From contig NZ_PDDM01000010.1 in assembly GCF_002914585.1 (NCBI RefSeq), positions 62,001 to 126,000 of the forward strand: DNA of 64,000 bases, written 5' to 3'. The translations under genes and the position numbers were made by a program. The stretch's first letter is position 1, and every line of letters begins with the position of its first letter. The notes below the pieces were generated by a model that ran no database searches, was not told the origin of the DNA, and saw only the letters and a program-made list of their open reading frames with translations. The stretch comes from Pseudanabaena sp. BC1403 (GTDB lineage Bacteria > Cyanobacteriota > Cyanobacteriia > Pseudanabaenales > Pseudanabaenaceae). This document shows positions 44,601 through 51,224 of the stretch, piece after piece.

Positions 44601-45037
44601 ATAGTGACTTTAACATCACGATTCAGACTGACTATACTGCCGATTTAGATTTAGTAGATCTAGTTACTGGATCTATGAGTCGGGCTTTCATTAATCTCAT
44701 TGATAATGCTTGTGATGCTATGCGTTACCAAAAGAATCTTTTAAACTTATCTAAAGATACAGAAAAATATCTGCCTACCCTCCACCTTTCGACGCGCAGT
44801 CTAGGCGATCGCGTCGAGATTCGGATTCGTGACAATGGTTGTGGCATTCCTCAAGATATCCAAGTAAAGATCTTAGATCCTTTCTTTACAACTAAACCGC
44901 CGGGAGAGGGTACTGGGCTAGGTCTTTCTCTCACTCACGATATAATTGTCAAGCAACATAAAGGCACTTTAGCTATTAATACTGATACTAGCCAATTTAC
45001 TGAAATAATTGTTACGATACCTAACAGATATACTTGA
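41609..45037 (+). CDS. receiver - PAS x3 - GAF - PAS - histidine kinase
   Basis: This 1142-residue cytoplasmic sensor kinase starts with an intact receiver (about 4-120: CVDDERNV, VIADQIMPSMKGDQF, VMLTGQA, SKPWNEQDL). A coiled coil and three PAS domains follow (about 170-295, 300-420, 425-540). The second and third are near repeats of each other (ALIEALPDLVMRVNREGIYL and ALIRALPDLLMRIRKDGTYL). A GAF domain (about 545-690) and a fourth PAS (about 718-845, FLESIIENLPVALFVKNG) precede the kinase. The kinase has H891 in GIAHELRNPLNFVTNYA and an ATPase domain with NLIDNACDAM and PGEGTGLGLSLTHDI. It is a different kinase subtype from the giants. GGAG at 41598-41601 lies seven bases before the ATG. 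Its receiver and leader resemble those of the preceding gene. Confidence 0.92.
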   Translation: MSNPTILCVDDERNVLFALRTQLMRYFPDFAIEIAESAEEALEVVEDILDNGHDLPLVIADQIMPSMKGDQFLINLHDRHPKILKVMLTGQARAEDVGNIVNRGSLYRFMSKPWNEQDLQLTVSEALRSYQQDRTIEQQYLDLKQAKCELEVLNTSLEKQVQERTLQIQISEERYRIISEISPVGIFCNDTKGVCTYANAKTLEITGLTLDENLGDGWGKNLHPDDRDWMYAAWNNFVEQVNLGNDPEYCLEHRYLFSDGSVKWGIVQAVPERNINGDVVGFVGSLSDISDRKKNEEALRLSEAKQRALIEALPDLVMRVNREGIYLDFYATNAFNVIGKTGDFVGDHVKDTLPPDLGARRMQAIHNALATKEMQVYEQEIMVGGILQIEEFRLVACGEDETLIIGRDISDRKIAEKALQESESHKAALIRALPDLLMRIRKDGTYLEFHSTESFKIFGKPEDFVGSNLNKDLPPNVAEQRMQMINAALETGSIQLYDQEILVDGKTQTEEVRIVPYTEDEVLLLVRDVSDRKQSELALQSLMEGTASVTGKEFFPELVKHIAIALDVSHVLISKVSGENLETMAWYADDQVQPNLTYPIAHTPSGTAFQAGIYNCSSGVKQLFPLDEDLVKMDVDNYIGMALQNSAGEKIGVICVLNREPLANPKRAELLLRIFGARASAELERMQVFEDLQILNTELEQRVQERTQELLKARNFLESIIENLPVALFVKNGKEERFGEFLLWNNTCESLFGLTKEQAIGRVLYDIFPKEQSHFFNEKDRSSFALGKIEDIPEEPIDSLTLGRRILHTVKVPIFDEHSNPDYLICISEDISDRKTAELERDQLLQELSQLNKSLELRVKERTAALVNAQERIIAQEKLAALGTLTAGIAHELRNPLNFVTNYALGSIELSQELLETIQPLFPSLDLDTSDLVESLISDLQENSTTIRAHSRRAENIIANMMQHARTDDAKMMPHPTQINDLLDQSLKLAYHSKKMQDSDFNITIQTDYTADLDLVDLVTGSMSRAFINLIDNACDAMRYQKNLLNLSKDTEKYLPTLHLSTRSLGDRVEIRIRDNGCGIPQDIQVKILDPFFTTKPPGEGTGLGLSLTHDIIVKQHKGTLAINTDTSQFTEIIVTIPNRYT

Positions 45038-45284
45038 AAAATTTAATATACTAACTGATGTTACATGGAATGTCTTCCTGCGGTAGCTTTTGTACTCGGC
45101 TGGCACTGGGGAGCAGCCCCAACGGATTTTATTTTTGGATAGGGGTCAATTCCCTCATGGTTGACCTACTTCGCGATTCAGCAAGAGGTTTATTATGTAC
45201 GTTCCCCGTCCCATTAGTTACTAACCCAATATTAGAAAGATTTATATATATTGATATTCAGGATACCTACTCCAAAAAGTAACT
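45038..45284. other. 247-base spacer, possible degenerate coding relic
   Basis: No hairpin is visible. A 74-codon frame (45058-45282) exists but has no family signature. In another plus frame, LPAVAFVLGWHWGAAP followed by a stop reads protein-like, so the segment may be a decayed fragment. I cannot identify its source. The promoter of the downstream gene could also lie here. Confidence 0.3.
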
Positions 45285-47027
45285 ATGAAAGAAGAGACAA
45301 ATTTAGTACTAGTAGTTGATGATGAGTTTGAAATCCAACGTCTTTTTAAGCAAATATTTAGAAAAAGAATTCGGAATGGGGAGCTTAGTTTTCAGTTTGC
45401 TCAAAATGGATTAGAAGCACTAGAGATTCTACGGGAATCGAATTCGATTGACATGATCTTGACTGATATCCAGATGCCGAAGATGGATGGATTAACCTTG
45501 TTGACAAACTTAGCAGAGTTTGAGGGGCCTCTGAAAGCCGTGGTTATTTCCGCTTTTGGGGACATGAAGAACATTCGCGCAGCCATGAATCGTGGGGCTT
45601 TTGACTTTTTGATAAAGCCCATTGATTTTGAAGACTTAGAAATTACAATTAACAAAACGCTAGCATTTGTTCATGATTTGAGAGATCAAAAGCAAAAACT
45701 TCAATCAACTCTAGATCGACTCCATAGCTTAGTATTTTACGACCAACTGACTGGCTTAAGCAATCGCTATGGACTGCTGCAAAAAATCGCTCAAAGTATT
45801 GAATTAAAAAGAACGGAAGGCATTTCTTTCGCAGTATTAAAGCTAGATGTAGAACGCTATCCTATAATTAAGTCGGGTTTTGGACATAAGCTTAGCGATC
45901 GCCTCTTAGTTGAAATTGCTTATCGCTTGGGGAACTGGAATATTCCATCTAAAGTCGTCGCTCGATTGGAAAGTAATGAATTTGCGATATTGCTAAAGGA
46001 TGTTAAAGATTTATCCACTATTAAAGATTATATTCAACAGCTTCATCAACTTTTCAATATTCCAGTTCAACTTGAGGAGATTACGATATCATCAAAAACG
46101 CATATAGGGGCGGTCACAAGCGACTTAGAAGATAAACAGCCAGAAGGCTTTTTGAGGGCGGCTGACACTGCCTTCGACTACGCAAGGCATGATCGAGAAC
46201 GTACGATTTTCTTTAATGATAGTATGCAACGGAAGGCTATCCATCGATTGAACCTTGAAATTAATTTACAAGAAGCGATAGAATCCAAGCAAATACTAGT
46301 GCATTATCAGCCAATTTTTTCATTGCACAATGGGAAAATTATAAGCTTTGAAGCTTTGGCTCGGTGGCAGACTCCAAGTCAAAGATGGATCTCACCGCTA
46401 GAGTTCATTCCATTAGCAGAAGAAACAGGACTGATTGTTCCATTAGGTCGTGACCTCTTATCAGAAGCTTGTTCACAGCTTGGGCGATGGAAAGCTCAAT
46501 TCCCTGATGTTTGTCCAGACAGCATTAGCGTTAATCTATCGAGCTTACAATTGATTGATCCATCGCTGTTAGAGGATATTGATCGCAGTCTAAGCTCCGC
46601 AGGCTTAACTGGAGAAAGCTTGAATTTAGAAATTACTGAGAGTGTGTTAATGAAAAACATCGATACTGCGATCGATGTTTTAGCCCAACTTCGGAAACGA
46701 TCAATCGGTCTATCAATTGATGACTTTGGTACGGGCTATTCTTCTCTCTCTTATCTTCAATCTCTACCAATCACAGCCTTGAAAATTGATCGCTCTTTTA
46801 TTAAAGAGATTGACACTAATTCAAATAGTTTGGAAATCACTTCAATGATTATTAACCTATCTAAACAGTTGAAACTAAAAGTAGTTGCCGAAGGCATAGA
46901 CAAAGAATCACATACTAATGTTTTGAGATCGCTTTCCTGTGACTATGGGCAGGGATTTTTGTTCTCTCCACCAGTTGATGTAGCTGCCGCAACTAATCTG
47001 ATAGCTGCTCAAGGTTTAAGGCTATAA
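45285..47027 (+). CDS. receiver - degenerate GGDEF - EAL c-di-GMP phosphodiesterase
   Basis: This is a 580-residue response regulator with output on cyclic di-GMP. The receiver (about 7-125) is intact: VVDDEFE, LTDIQMPKMDG, VISAFGD, LIKPIDF. The GGDEF domain (about 150-310) begins FYDQLTGLSNRYGL, but the signature loop reads ESNEF instead of GGDEF, so diguanylate cyclase activity is unlikely. The EAL domain (about 325-575) keeps every catalytic block I can check: FEALARW, SVNLSSLQL, LEITESVLM, SIDDFGTGYSSLSYL, ALKIDRSFI and VVAEGID. The protein should therefore degrade c-di-GMP when its receiver is phosphorylated, presumably by one of the kinases upstream. It is the last plus-strand gene of the signalling block. 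In cyanobacteria c-di-GMP governs motility versus surface attachment, which links the block to the glycan island only by inference. Confidence 0.92.
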   Translation: MKEETNLVLVVDDEFEIQRLFKQIFRKRIRNGELSFQFAQNGLEALEILRESNSIDMILTDIQMPKMDGLTLLTNLAEFEGPLKAVVISAFGDMKNIRAAMNRGAFDFLIKPIDFEDLEITINKTLAFVHDLRDQKQKLQSTLDRLHSLVFYDQLTGLSNRYGLLQKIAQSIELKRTEGISFAVLKLDVERYPIIKSGFGHKLSDRLLVEIAYRLGNWNIPSKVVARLESNEFAILLKDVKDLSTIKDYIQQLHQLFNIPVQLEEITISSKTHIGAVTSDLEDKQPEGFLRAADTAFDYARHDRERTIFFNDSMQRKAIHRLNLEINLQEAIESKQILVHYQPIFSLHNGKIISFEALARWQTPSQRWISPLEFIPLAEETGLIVPLGRDLLSEACSQLGRWKAQFPDVCPDSISVNLSSLQLIDPSLLEDIDRSLSSAGLTGESLNLEITESVLMKNIDTAIDVLAQLRKRSIGLSIDDFGTGYSSLSYLQSLPITALKIDRSFIKEIDTNSNSLEITSMIINLSKQLKLKVVAEGIDKESHTNVLRSLSCDYGQGFLFSPPVDVAAATNLIAAQGLRL

Positions 47028-47040
47028 CGGTTTACCAATG

Positions 47041-47061
47041 AGGGTTTGCAAAGCAAACCCT
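47041..47061. terminator. hairpin between convergent signalling genes
   Basis: AGGGTTTGC, loop AAA and GCAAACCCT form a perfect stem 14 bases after the EAL gene stop. It shares the GCAAAGC loop with many palindromes in the window. Confidence 0.65.
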
Positions 47062-47110
47062 TATACTAATTACCAAAAATATGACTACAATTTCGGTAAT
47101 TACAGTACCC

Positions 47111-48181
47111 TTATCGTTTGCTATATTTTTCTACCGTTGTCAATAACTCCTTTTCCCCAAAGGGTTTGGTCAGATATTCAGTAGCTCCAACCATCCGCGC
47201 TTTGACGCGATCTATAAAGCCATCCTTTCCAGTGAGCATAATAATTGGAACCTTCGCAAACGCGCTGGACTTACGGAGCATTCCACATAACTCATATCCA
47301 TCAATCTCTGGCATACTGATATCACACAAAATCAGATCAGGATTATGTTGAAAAATTAAGCTTAAAGCTTTAATAGGGCTAGATACTGCCATAACTTGGA
47401 AGCCGTTATTATGCAGAATATATTCAACAGCACGACAAATTGTCACACTGTCATCAACGCATAAAATTCTGGGTGATTTTACTTTTACTTGCGGCGGTAC
47501 ACTCATAGCTAATGGAGTAATTGCAACTTGCCCAAAGGAGATTGCATCGTATATCAATTTACCTATTTGGCTAATATCTCGTTCTGTATATCGCGATAAC
47601 TGACGGATTGTCGTTTTGCCATCAATCCAAGTATTCAAAAGCGGTAAAGCTTCCTGAGTAAGCAATATGGGACATTGATCGATCGATTGTAAAACTGGAT
47701 AAAATCTCTTCCATTGCTGAAGCTGTTGGGAATATCCAGAAGCAATCTGTGAAAACTTGAATTTTGTTAACTTTGGCGTAAGTGCTGCGCTAATTTCAAA
47801 AACAAATGTGCCTTGATAGAGACCAATAATGTCAAACAGCACCTCTCTGATTGTGCTTTCGAGTATCGATTTAGCCTGATCAGGTGTGAGGATTTTGGCT
47901 TCAAGGAGCGCCCAAATTTGACCATACTCTAAAACATTAATCCCCAGCTTTGAGCTAGATAAATGATCCAGCGCATGATCTAAACCTAATCCATGCAAAT
48001 AATCGCGCAAACGAGTCAAGTTACTATCAGTGTCGGTAGCGTAGATCAATTCTCCGTTATCAAAAAATAAAAACCAGAATTGCCCTGTGTTTGATTCAAT
48101 CAACAACTCTCCAGTTCGTTGCCCAAACTCGATTAGGTGGATAATTGTATGTACGTCAATTTCTCTGAGCGTGCCTTGCAT
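47111..48181 (-). CDS. PatA-like response regulator (PATAN/DUF4388 + receiver)
   Basis: This 356-residue cytoplasmic protein opens with a PATAN/DUF4388 domain: MQGTLREIDVHTIIHLIEFGQRTGELLIE, then FLFFDNGELIYATDTDSNLTRLRDYL (about 1-110). A middle helical part (about 110-220) includes ILTPDQAKSILESTIREVLFDIIG and a QLSRYTERDISQIGKLIYD segment. The C-terminal receiver (about 232-350) is intact: ILCVDDSVTI, LILCDISMPEIDGYEL, IIMLTGKDG and YLTKPFGEKEL. This order is that of cyanobacterial PatA/PixG/TaxP1 proteins, which act in phototaxis chemosensory systems and heterocyst patterning. No CheA- or CheY-like partners lie beside it, so it may be an orphan regulator served by the convergent kinase block. 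The start ATG at 48181 is unambiguous because the PATAN domain begins at once. Confidence 0.9.
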   Translation of the reverse strand: MQGTLREIDVHTIIHLIEFGQRTGELLIESNTGQFWFLFFDNGELIYATDTDSNLTRLRDYLHGLGLDHALDHLSSSKLGINVLEYGQIWALLEAKILTPDQAKSILESTIREVLFDIIGLYQGTFVFEISAALTPKLTKFKFSQIASGYSQQLQQWKRFYPVLQSIDQCPILLTQEALPLLNTWIDGKTTIRQLSRYTERDISQIGKLIYDAISFGQVAITPLAMSVPPQVKVKSPRILCVDDSVTICRAVEYILHNNGFQVMAVSSPIKALSLIFQHNPDLILCDISMPEIDGYELCGMLRKSSAFAKVPIIMLTGKDGFIDRVKARMVGATEYLTKPFGEKELLTTVEKYSKR

Positions 48182-48538
48182 GAGGTGTTACAAATTTGAG
48201 TTTTGTCTTTAATATGTAGAAAGATTTGTCCACATTACCAGAATTTCTTTTGTTATAGCTGTCGCCAAGTGTATCAGGATATAAAACCCAAAAGAGAGTT
48301 GCGGAGCTAAACGCCGCAACTCTCTTTTGGGTTTTGATTTTGTCCTAACATGACTGGCAATACATATACCTTGATTTTACAGCGCTTTGCGCTTAAACCT
48401 GAATCAATAAAAATTTAAAAGTCTTGCTTTACAAGAATTTTAAATTTTTTATGTTCGTTTGCTCGAAAATTGCTCTAAGGCATTTTAGTAGCAATTCCTA
48501 TTATAAAAATCATAAAAAAGATTGCTTGGTGCTCTTTT
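48182..48538. repeat. 357-base spacer with two hairpins
   Basis: At 48283-48335 arms AAAACCCAAAAGAGAGTTGC and complement pair almost perfectly; the arm sequence recurs closely at 55652-55702. At about 48409-48450 a weaker AT-rich inverted repeat is preceded by TTTTACAGCGCTTTGCGCTT, the shared flank of the composite elements. Short frames crossing this spacer do not look coding. The promoter of the PATAN-receiver gene must be in 48182-48280. Confidence 0.7.
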
Positions 48539-48922
48539 TTATAAAGGTGGTATACGAGCAATTACGCCACTTTTCAGCGGTTCGGGGCGTTCTTTCCATG
48601 ACAGCATTCCATCAGAGCGATCGCAATATATTTCTGCGCAGGACAAAATAGCTGATGCAGTTGTCGGCATATTTTCAACATCACTGGGCAAGTCCCCAAA
48701 TAAGTAGGAATATTTACCTTCGGAAGCAAAGGTAACAACACAGGCATGGCTACAAGCGCTCATGCAGGAAACAGCACGAATCTCAAACTGCGATCGCGAT
48801 TCCCAACTTTGATGTAATTGAGAAAGCTCTTTTAGTAATTTTTCACCACCACTAACACCTACCTTTTTGCCATTTTGCCAAGTGCTGGCACAGGTAGTAC
48901 AAACTAATAAACTGTGGGTCAT
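48539..48922 (-). CDS. DUF1636 metal-binding-like protein
   Basis: From ATG at 48922 the protein has 127 residues (MTHSLLVCTTCASTWQNG onward). The longer frame to 48982 would add 20 residues encoded by a palindrome and is rejected. The N-terminal CTTC pair and the SCMSACSHACVV segment near residue 63 give a cysteine pattern like that of thioredoxin-like 2Fe-2S proteins, consistent with DUF1636. An iron-sulfur or other metal centre is likely but not proven. The C-terminus (LSWKERPEPLKSGVIARIPPL) contains the KxRPE and R-x-P elements I associate with the family. It is separated from the DUF2973 gene by a palindrome with a GCGCAAAGCGC core. Some relatives are linked to cobalamin or metal metabolism; nothing nearby supports that here. 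Confidence 0.8.
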   Translation of the reverse strand: MTHSLLVCTTCASTWQNGKKVGVSGGEKLLKELSQLHQSWESRSQFEIRAVSCMSACSHACVVTFASEGKYSYLFGDLPSDVENMPTTASAILSCAEIYCDRSDGMLSWKERPEPLKSGVIARIPPL

Positions 48923-48954
48923 TCGTATCTCAATAAAAACAGTTATAGCTATAT

Positions 48955-49009
48955 AAAACCCATTCATAGAGTTGCGGCGCAAAGCGCCGCAACTCTATGA
49001 ATGGGTTTT
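48955..49009. repeat. 55-bp inverted repeat
   Basis: Perfect 26-base arms (AAAACCCATTCATAGAGTTG then CGGCGC, and complement) surround loop AAA, giving the core GCGCAAAGCGC. It ends ten bases before the DUF2973 stop region, so it may terminate that gene on the minus strand. Confidence 0.8.
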
Positions 49010-49017
49010 ATGTTTGA

Positions 49018-49296
49018 TTATTTATCGCCGCTAGGTGATGAGTTGTATAAAGCATCAAGTCTTGAACGAGCATCATCAACGTTAATTGATTTAATTACCA
49101 TTAATGGTTCATCGATATATTTGCCATCCTTATCCCATAATTCAGGATGGGCATATTGAGGAGCTACTCGACGACTACGATTGTCTTGATAGCCTCTTGA
49201 ATCATTTTGGGAAAGTGCAATCATGCTACGAATGAGATTACTGATCGCGAAGATGGAGAGGATCGTAAATGCGAGTATATAAAGGATCTGTACCAT
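49018..49296 (-). CDS. DUF2973 small membrane protein
   Basis: This 92-residue protein has one N-terminal membrane helix (ILYILAFTILSIFAISNLIRSMIAL, about residues 4-28) and a polar tail. The tail contains PQYAHPELWDKDGKYIDEPLMVIKSINVDDARSRLDALYNSSP. That combination, with the HPELWDKDG and PLMVIKS stretches, matches the DUF2973 family, found in cyanobacteria. The topology suggests a single-pass protein with the tail in the cytoplasm. It lies 88 bases downstream of the DUF2605 gene on the same strand. The two families are commonly neighbours in cyanobacterial genomes, which suggests a shared but unknown role. A purine-rich CAAGGAAAG site lies upstream of the ATG at 49296. Confidence 0.8.
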   Translation of the reverse strand: MVQILYILAFTILSIFAISNLIRSMIALSQNDSRGYQDNRSRRVAPQYAHPELWDKDGKYIDEPLMVIKSINVDDARSRLDALYNSSPSGDK

Positions 49297-49384
49297 GTCT
49301 ACTTTCCTTGAAAATATGTAAATTACGTGAATTAATGTTTAAAGTGAAAAATCAGGGACTAAAATTAAAATCAAAGTTAAAGTT

Positions 49385-49702
49385 TTAAATTACTTGATTA
49401 CGATAGTAGCGCATCCCTACGGCTTGACACTCCATAAGTAGCTGATGCCAAGGTCTCATCGTTGTCATGTCTACGCCAACTTGATGTCCTGTAACGCTAA
49501 ACAAGGCTTTTGCCGCCGCAACTTCTTTGAGCGCATTCTCAACCCGTTCTAGTAGATTTTGCTGATCTGATTCTTCTATGAAGTTTAAGCGCTCATTGGC
49601 GAGTAATTTCTGAGAGCGGTTAAACCAATATGTGAAATCTTCTAGTAATGGTTCTAGAAGTTGTCTGAGCATTTCAGGATCAGGACTAGCGGTATTACTC
49701 AT
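49385..49702 (-). CDS. DUF2605 protein
   Basis: This is a 105-residue soluble, largely helical protein. The segments EMLRQLLEPLLEDFTYWFNRSQKLL (about residues 9-33), FIEESDQQNLLERVENALKEVAAAKALF (about 41-68) and MRPWHQLLMECQAVGMRYYRN (about 82-102) match the DUF2605 family known from cyanobacteria. The conserved tryptophans and the MRPWH motif near the end are present. It has no membrane helix, signal peptide or metal motif. It is upstream of the DUF2973 gene, a pairing repeated in many cyanobacteria, so the two are likely co-transcribed. Its function is not known. The spacer upstream (49703-49814) carries the promoters for this gene and divergent mazG. Confidence 0.82.
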   Translation of the reverse strand: MSNTASPDPEMLRQLLEPLLEDFTYWFNRSQKLLANERLNFIEESDQQNLLERVENALKEVAAAKALFSVTGHQVGVDMTTMRPWHQLLMECQAVGMRYYRNQVI

Positions 49703-49814
49703 GGGCGGAACTCCAGCATCAAACTTGATGCTGTATATAGTGTGTTAAAAGCAATATTTTTTTATACATAGTATTATAGCATTTCGTTACTTTTCTTAAT
49801 ATTAAACAAATGTT

Positions 49815-50636
49815 ATGTCTTTAGAACCAACTGTTAATTCTTCGGCTAACTTGATCGCAATGCAGCATTTAATCGATGTGGTGGCAAAGTTGCGATCGCC
49901 AGATGGTGGCTGTCCTTGGGATTTAAAGCAAACACCCGAAAGTTTGATCCCCTATGTGATTGAGGAAGCCTATGAGGTAGTGGATGCAATCCAGAGTGGT
50001 GATAGTAAGGCGATCGCAGAAGAGTTGGGGGATCTGCTAATGCAAGTGGTTTTGCAGTCGCAAATAGCTAGTGAAACTAATCAATTTGCGATCGCAGAAG
50101 TTGCAGAAGGGATCGCTCAAAAGCTGATCCGCCGACATCCCCATGTATTTGGTGATGTTAAGACTGAAAATATGGATGAAATTCATCAAAACTGGGAGAG
50201 AATTAAGGCTGAAGAAAAGGGTGAAGACTTAGCGACGACCCAAAGACTGAGCTACAAACTCAAACGCTATGCGCGATCGCTGCCGCCCTTAACGGCTGGC
50301 ATGAAAATATCTCAAAAAGCTGCTGCGAATGGTTTTGAGTGGGAAAATGCCGATGGTGTCTGGGCGAAATTTCATGAGGAGTTGGATGAACTGCGTCATG
50401 CTCTAGAGCACGAATCAAAGGAAAATCAACAGGCGGAGCTAGGAGATTTACTATTCACCTTAATTAATGTGGCGCGTTGGTATGATCTCGATCCATCGGG
50501 GGCTCTGCAATCAACCAACCATAAATTTATTCAGCGCCTTGAGGTGATTGAGACCTTAAGCGATCGCCCAATTGATAGCTTCACTGCCGAGGAGCTAGAC
50601 AATCTCTGGAAACAGGCAAAAGAGAAACTCAAATAA
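49815..50636 (+). CDS. mazG: nucleoside triphosphate pyrophosphohydrolase MazG
   Basis: MazG hydrolyses (d)NTPs to monophosphates and pyrophosphate and in other bacteria can also lower ppGpp. The 273 residues contain two MazG domains. The first has GGCPWDLKQTPESLIPYVIEEAYEVVDAI (about residues 31-59) and EELGDLLMQVVLQSQIA (about 70-86), with the EExxE and ExxD metal motifs intact. The second has FHEELDELRHALE (about 187-199) and AELGDLLFTLINVARW (about 207-222). The signature KQKRLIRRHPHVFGD equivalent reads KLIRRHPHVFGDV. The length and domain order match the E. coli protein. It is divergent from DUF2605 and ends at a bidirectional hairpin. Two ATG codons precede (49810 and 49815), but only 49815 is in frame. 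Confidence 0.93.
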   Translation: MSLEPTVNSSANLIAMQHLIDVVAKLRSPDGGCPWDLKQTPESLIPYVIEEAYEVVDAIQSGDSKAIAEELGDLLMQVVLQSQIASETNQFAIAEVAEGIAQKLIRRHPHVFGDVKTENMDEIHQNWERIKAEEKGEDLATTQRLSYKLKRYARSLPPLTAGMKISQKAAANGFEWENADGVWAKFHEELDELRHALEHESKENQQAELGDLLFTLINVARWYDLDPSGALQSTNHKFIQRLEVIETLSDRPIDSFTAEELDNLWKQAKEKLK

Positions 50637-50665
50637 AAAAAGCCTCGCTAAGCGAGGCTTTTTTT
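50635..50665. terminator. bidirectional hairpin between mazG and a small cysteine protein
   Basis: AAAAAAAGCCTCGC and GCGAGGCTTTTTTT flank a TAA loop. The run of T on each strand makes it a textbook intrinsic terminator for both convergent genes. The stem core is identical to that after the MscS gene (19091-19121). Confidence 0.88.
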
Positions 50666-50843
50666 ATTTGTCAGCAGGAGCATTTGGAGGCAGAAAACGA
50701 GAATCAGAAATTTCGATCAACTTATCGATTGATGTTTCGGCTAAAAGTTTGCGAGCTTTAGCTAGATATTCTAAGTTGGGGCATTGATCTCCGAGAACAC
50801 AGCCATTGGTGCATTCTTCTTGGCAATTGACTTGGCGAGGCAT
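50664..50843 (-). CDS. small cysteine-containing protein, function unknown
   Basis: From the ATG at 50843 the protein has 59 residues (MPRQVNCQEECTNGCVLGDQ onward). The extended frame to 50876 is possible but adds only a short polar leader. Four cysteines lie in the first third (C-x3-C-x3-C then GDQC), which could bind a metal or iron-sulfur centre. The helical second half is LEYLAKARKLLAETSIDKLIEISDSRF. I do not recognise a named family, though the CPNLEYLAKARKLL pattern looks evolutionarily constrained. It ends in the bidirectional terminator shared with mazG and starts about 60 bases before the tRNA terminator hairpin. Confidence 0.65.
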   Translation of the reverse strand: MPRQVNCQEECTNGCVLGDQCPNLEYLAKARKLLAETSIDKLIEISDSRFLPPNAPADK

Positions 50844-50901
50844 GAGTTTTGGAGTAGTTTGTAAACTAAAATTCAAGGTTACTACAATGTTATCGAAAAA
50901 T

Positions 50902-50930
50902 AAAAAAGCAGCGCCTAACGCTGCTTTTTT
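50902..50930 (-). terminator. terminator of tRNA-Leu
   Basis: AAAAAAGCAGCG, loop CCTAA and CGCTGCTTTTTT form a stem with T-runs, about ten bases downstream of the tRNA 3' end on the minus strand. Confidence 0.8.
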
Positions 50931-50940
50931 ATTTTTAATA

Positions 50941-51021
50941 TGCGGTCAGAGAGACTCGAACTCTCACAGCTTTCGCCACCACCACCTCAAGATGGCGTGT
51001 CTACCATTCCACCATGACCGC
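50941..51021 (-). tRNA. tRNA-Leu (anticodon GAG)
   Basis: Read on the minus strand, the acceptor stem GCGGTCA pairs with TGACCGC and the discriminator is A. The anticodon stem CCATC/GGTGG has one wobble pair and encloses loop TTGAGGT with anticodon GAG, reading CUC/CUU. A T-arm GAGAG-TTCGAGT-CTCTC and an extended variable arm (about GGTGGCGAAAGCT) are as expected for a class II leucine tRNA. The D-loop contains GGTAGACAC. The 3' CCA is not encoded. There is no intron. Confidence 0.95.
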
Positions 51022-51086
51022 AATTGCTTTTTTAGTGCTTAACTATATTACAGCAATAGTGCAAACATGCAATAGATTTTGAATAT

Positions 51087-51145
51087 ATAAAAACCAAAAA
51101 CCTGTACCGCCCGCGCAGCGGGCGGTACAGGTTTTTGGTTTTTAT
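51087..51145. repeat. 59-bp inverted repeat upstream of an alpha/beta hydrolase
   Basis: Perfect arms TATAAAAACCAAAAACCTGT then ACCGCCCGC, and complement, surround a short loop in a GC-rich core. It is followed by ATTGCTGTAAATAAC, similar to the TTTACAGCAATTTG flank of other elements. Confidence 0.8.
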
Positions 51146-51224
51146 ACTTGATTTTTAAAAAATCCAATATGCTATTTTGATCGTAAATTGCTGTAAATAA
51201 CAAAACACAAAGCCTCAAACTTTA

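Noticed and set aside
45058-45282. 74-codon plus frame between signalling genes
   Set aside because: It has no ribosome site or family signature. Another frame of the same DNA reads at least as protein-like before a stop, so it is kept only as a possible relic.
48424-48651. 75-codon plus frame
   Set aside because: It overlaps an AT-rich palindrome and then runs antisense through the DUF1636 gene.
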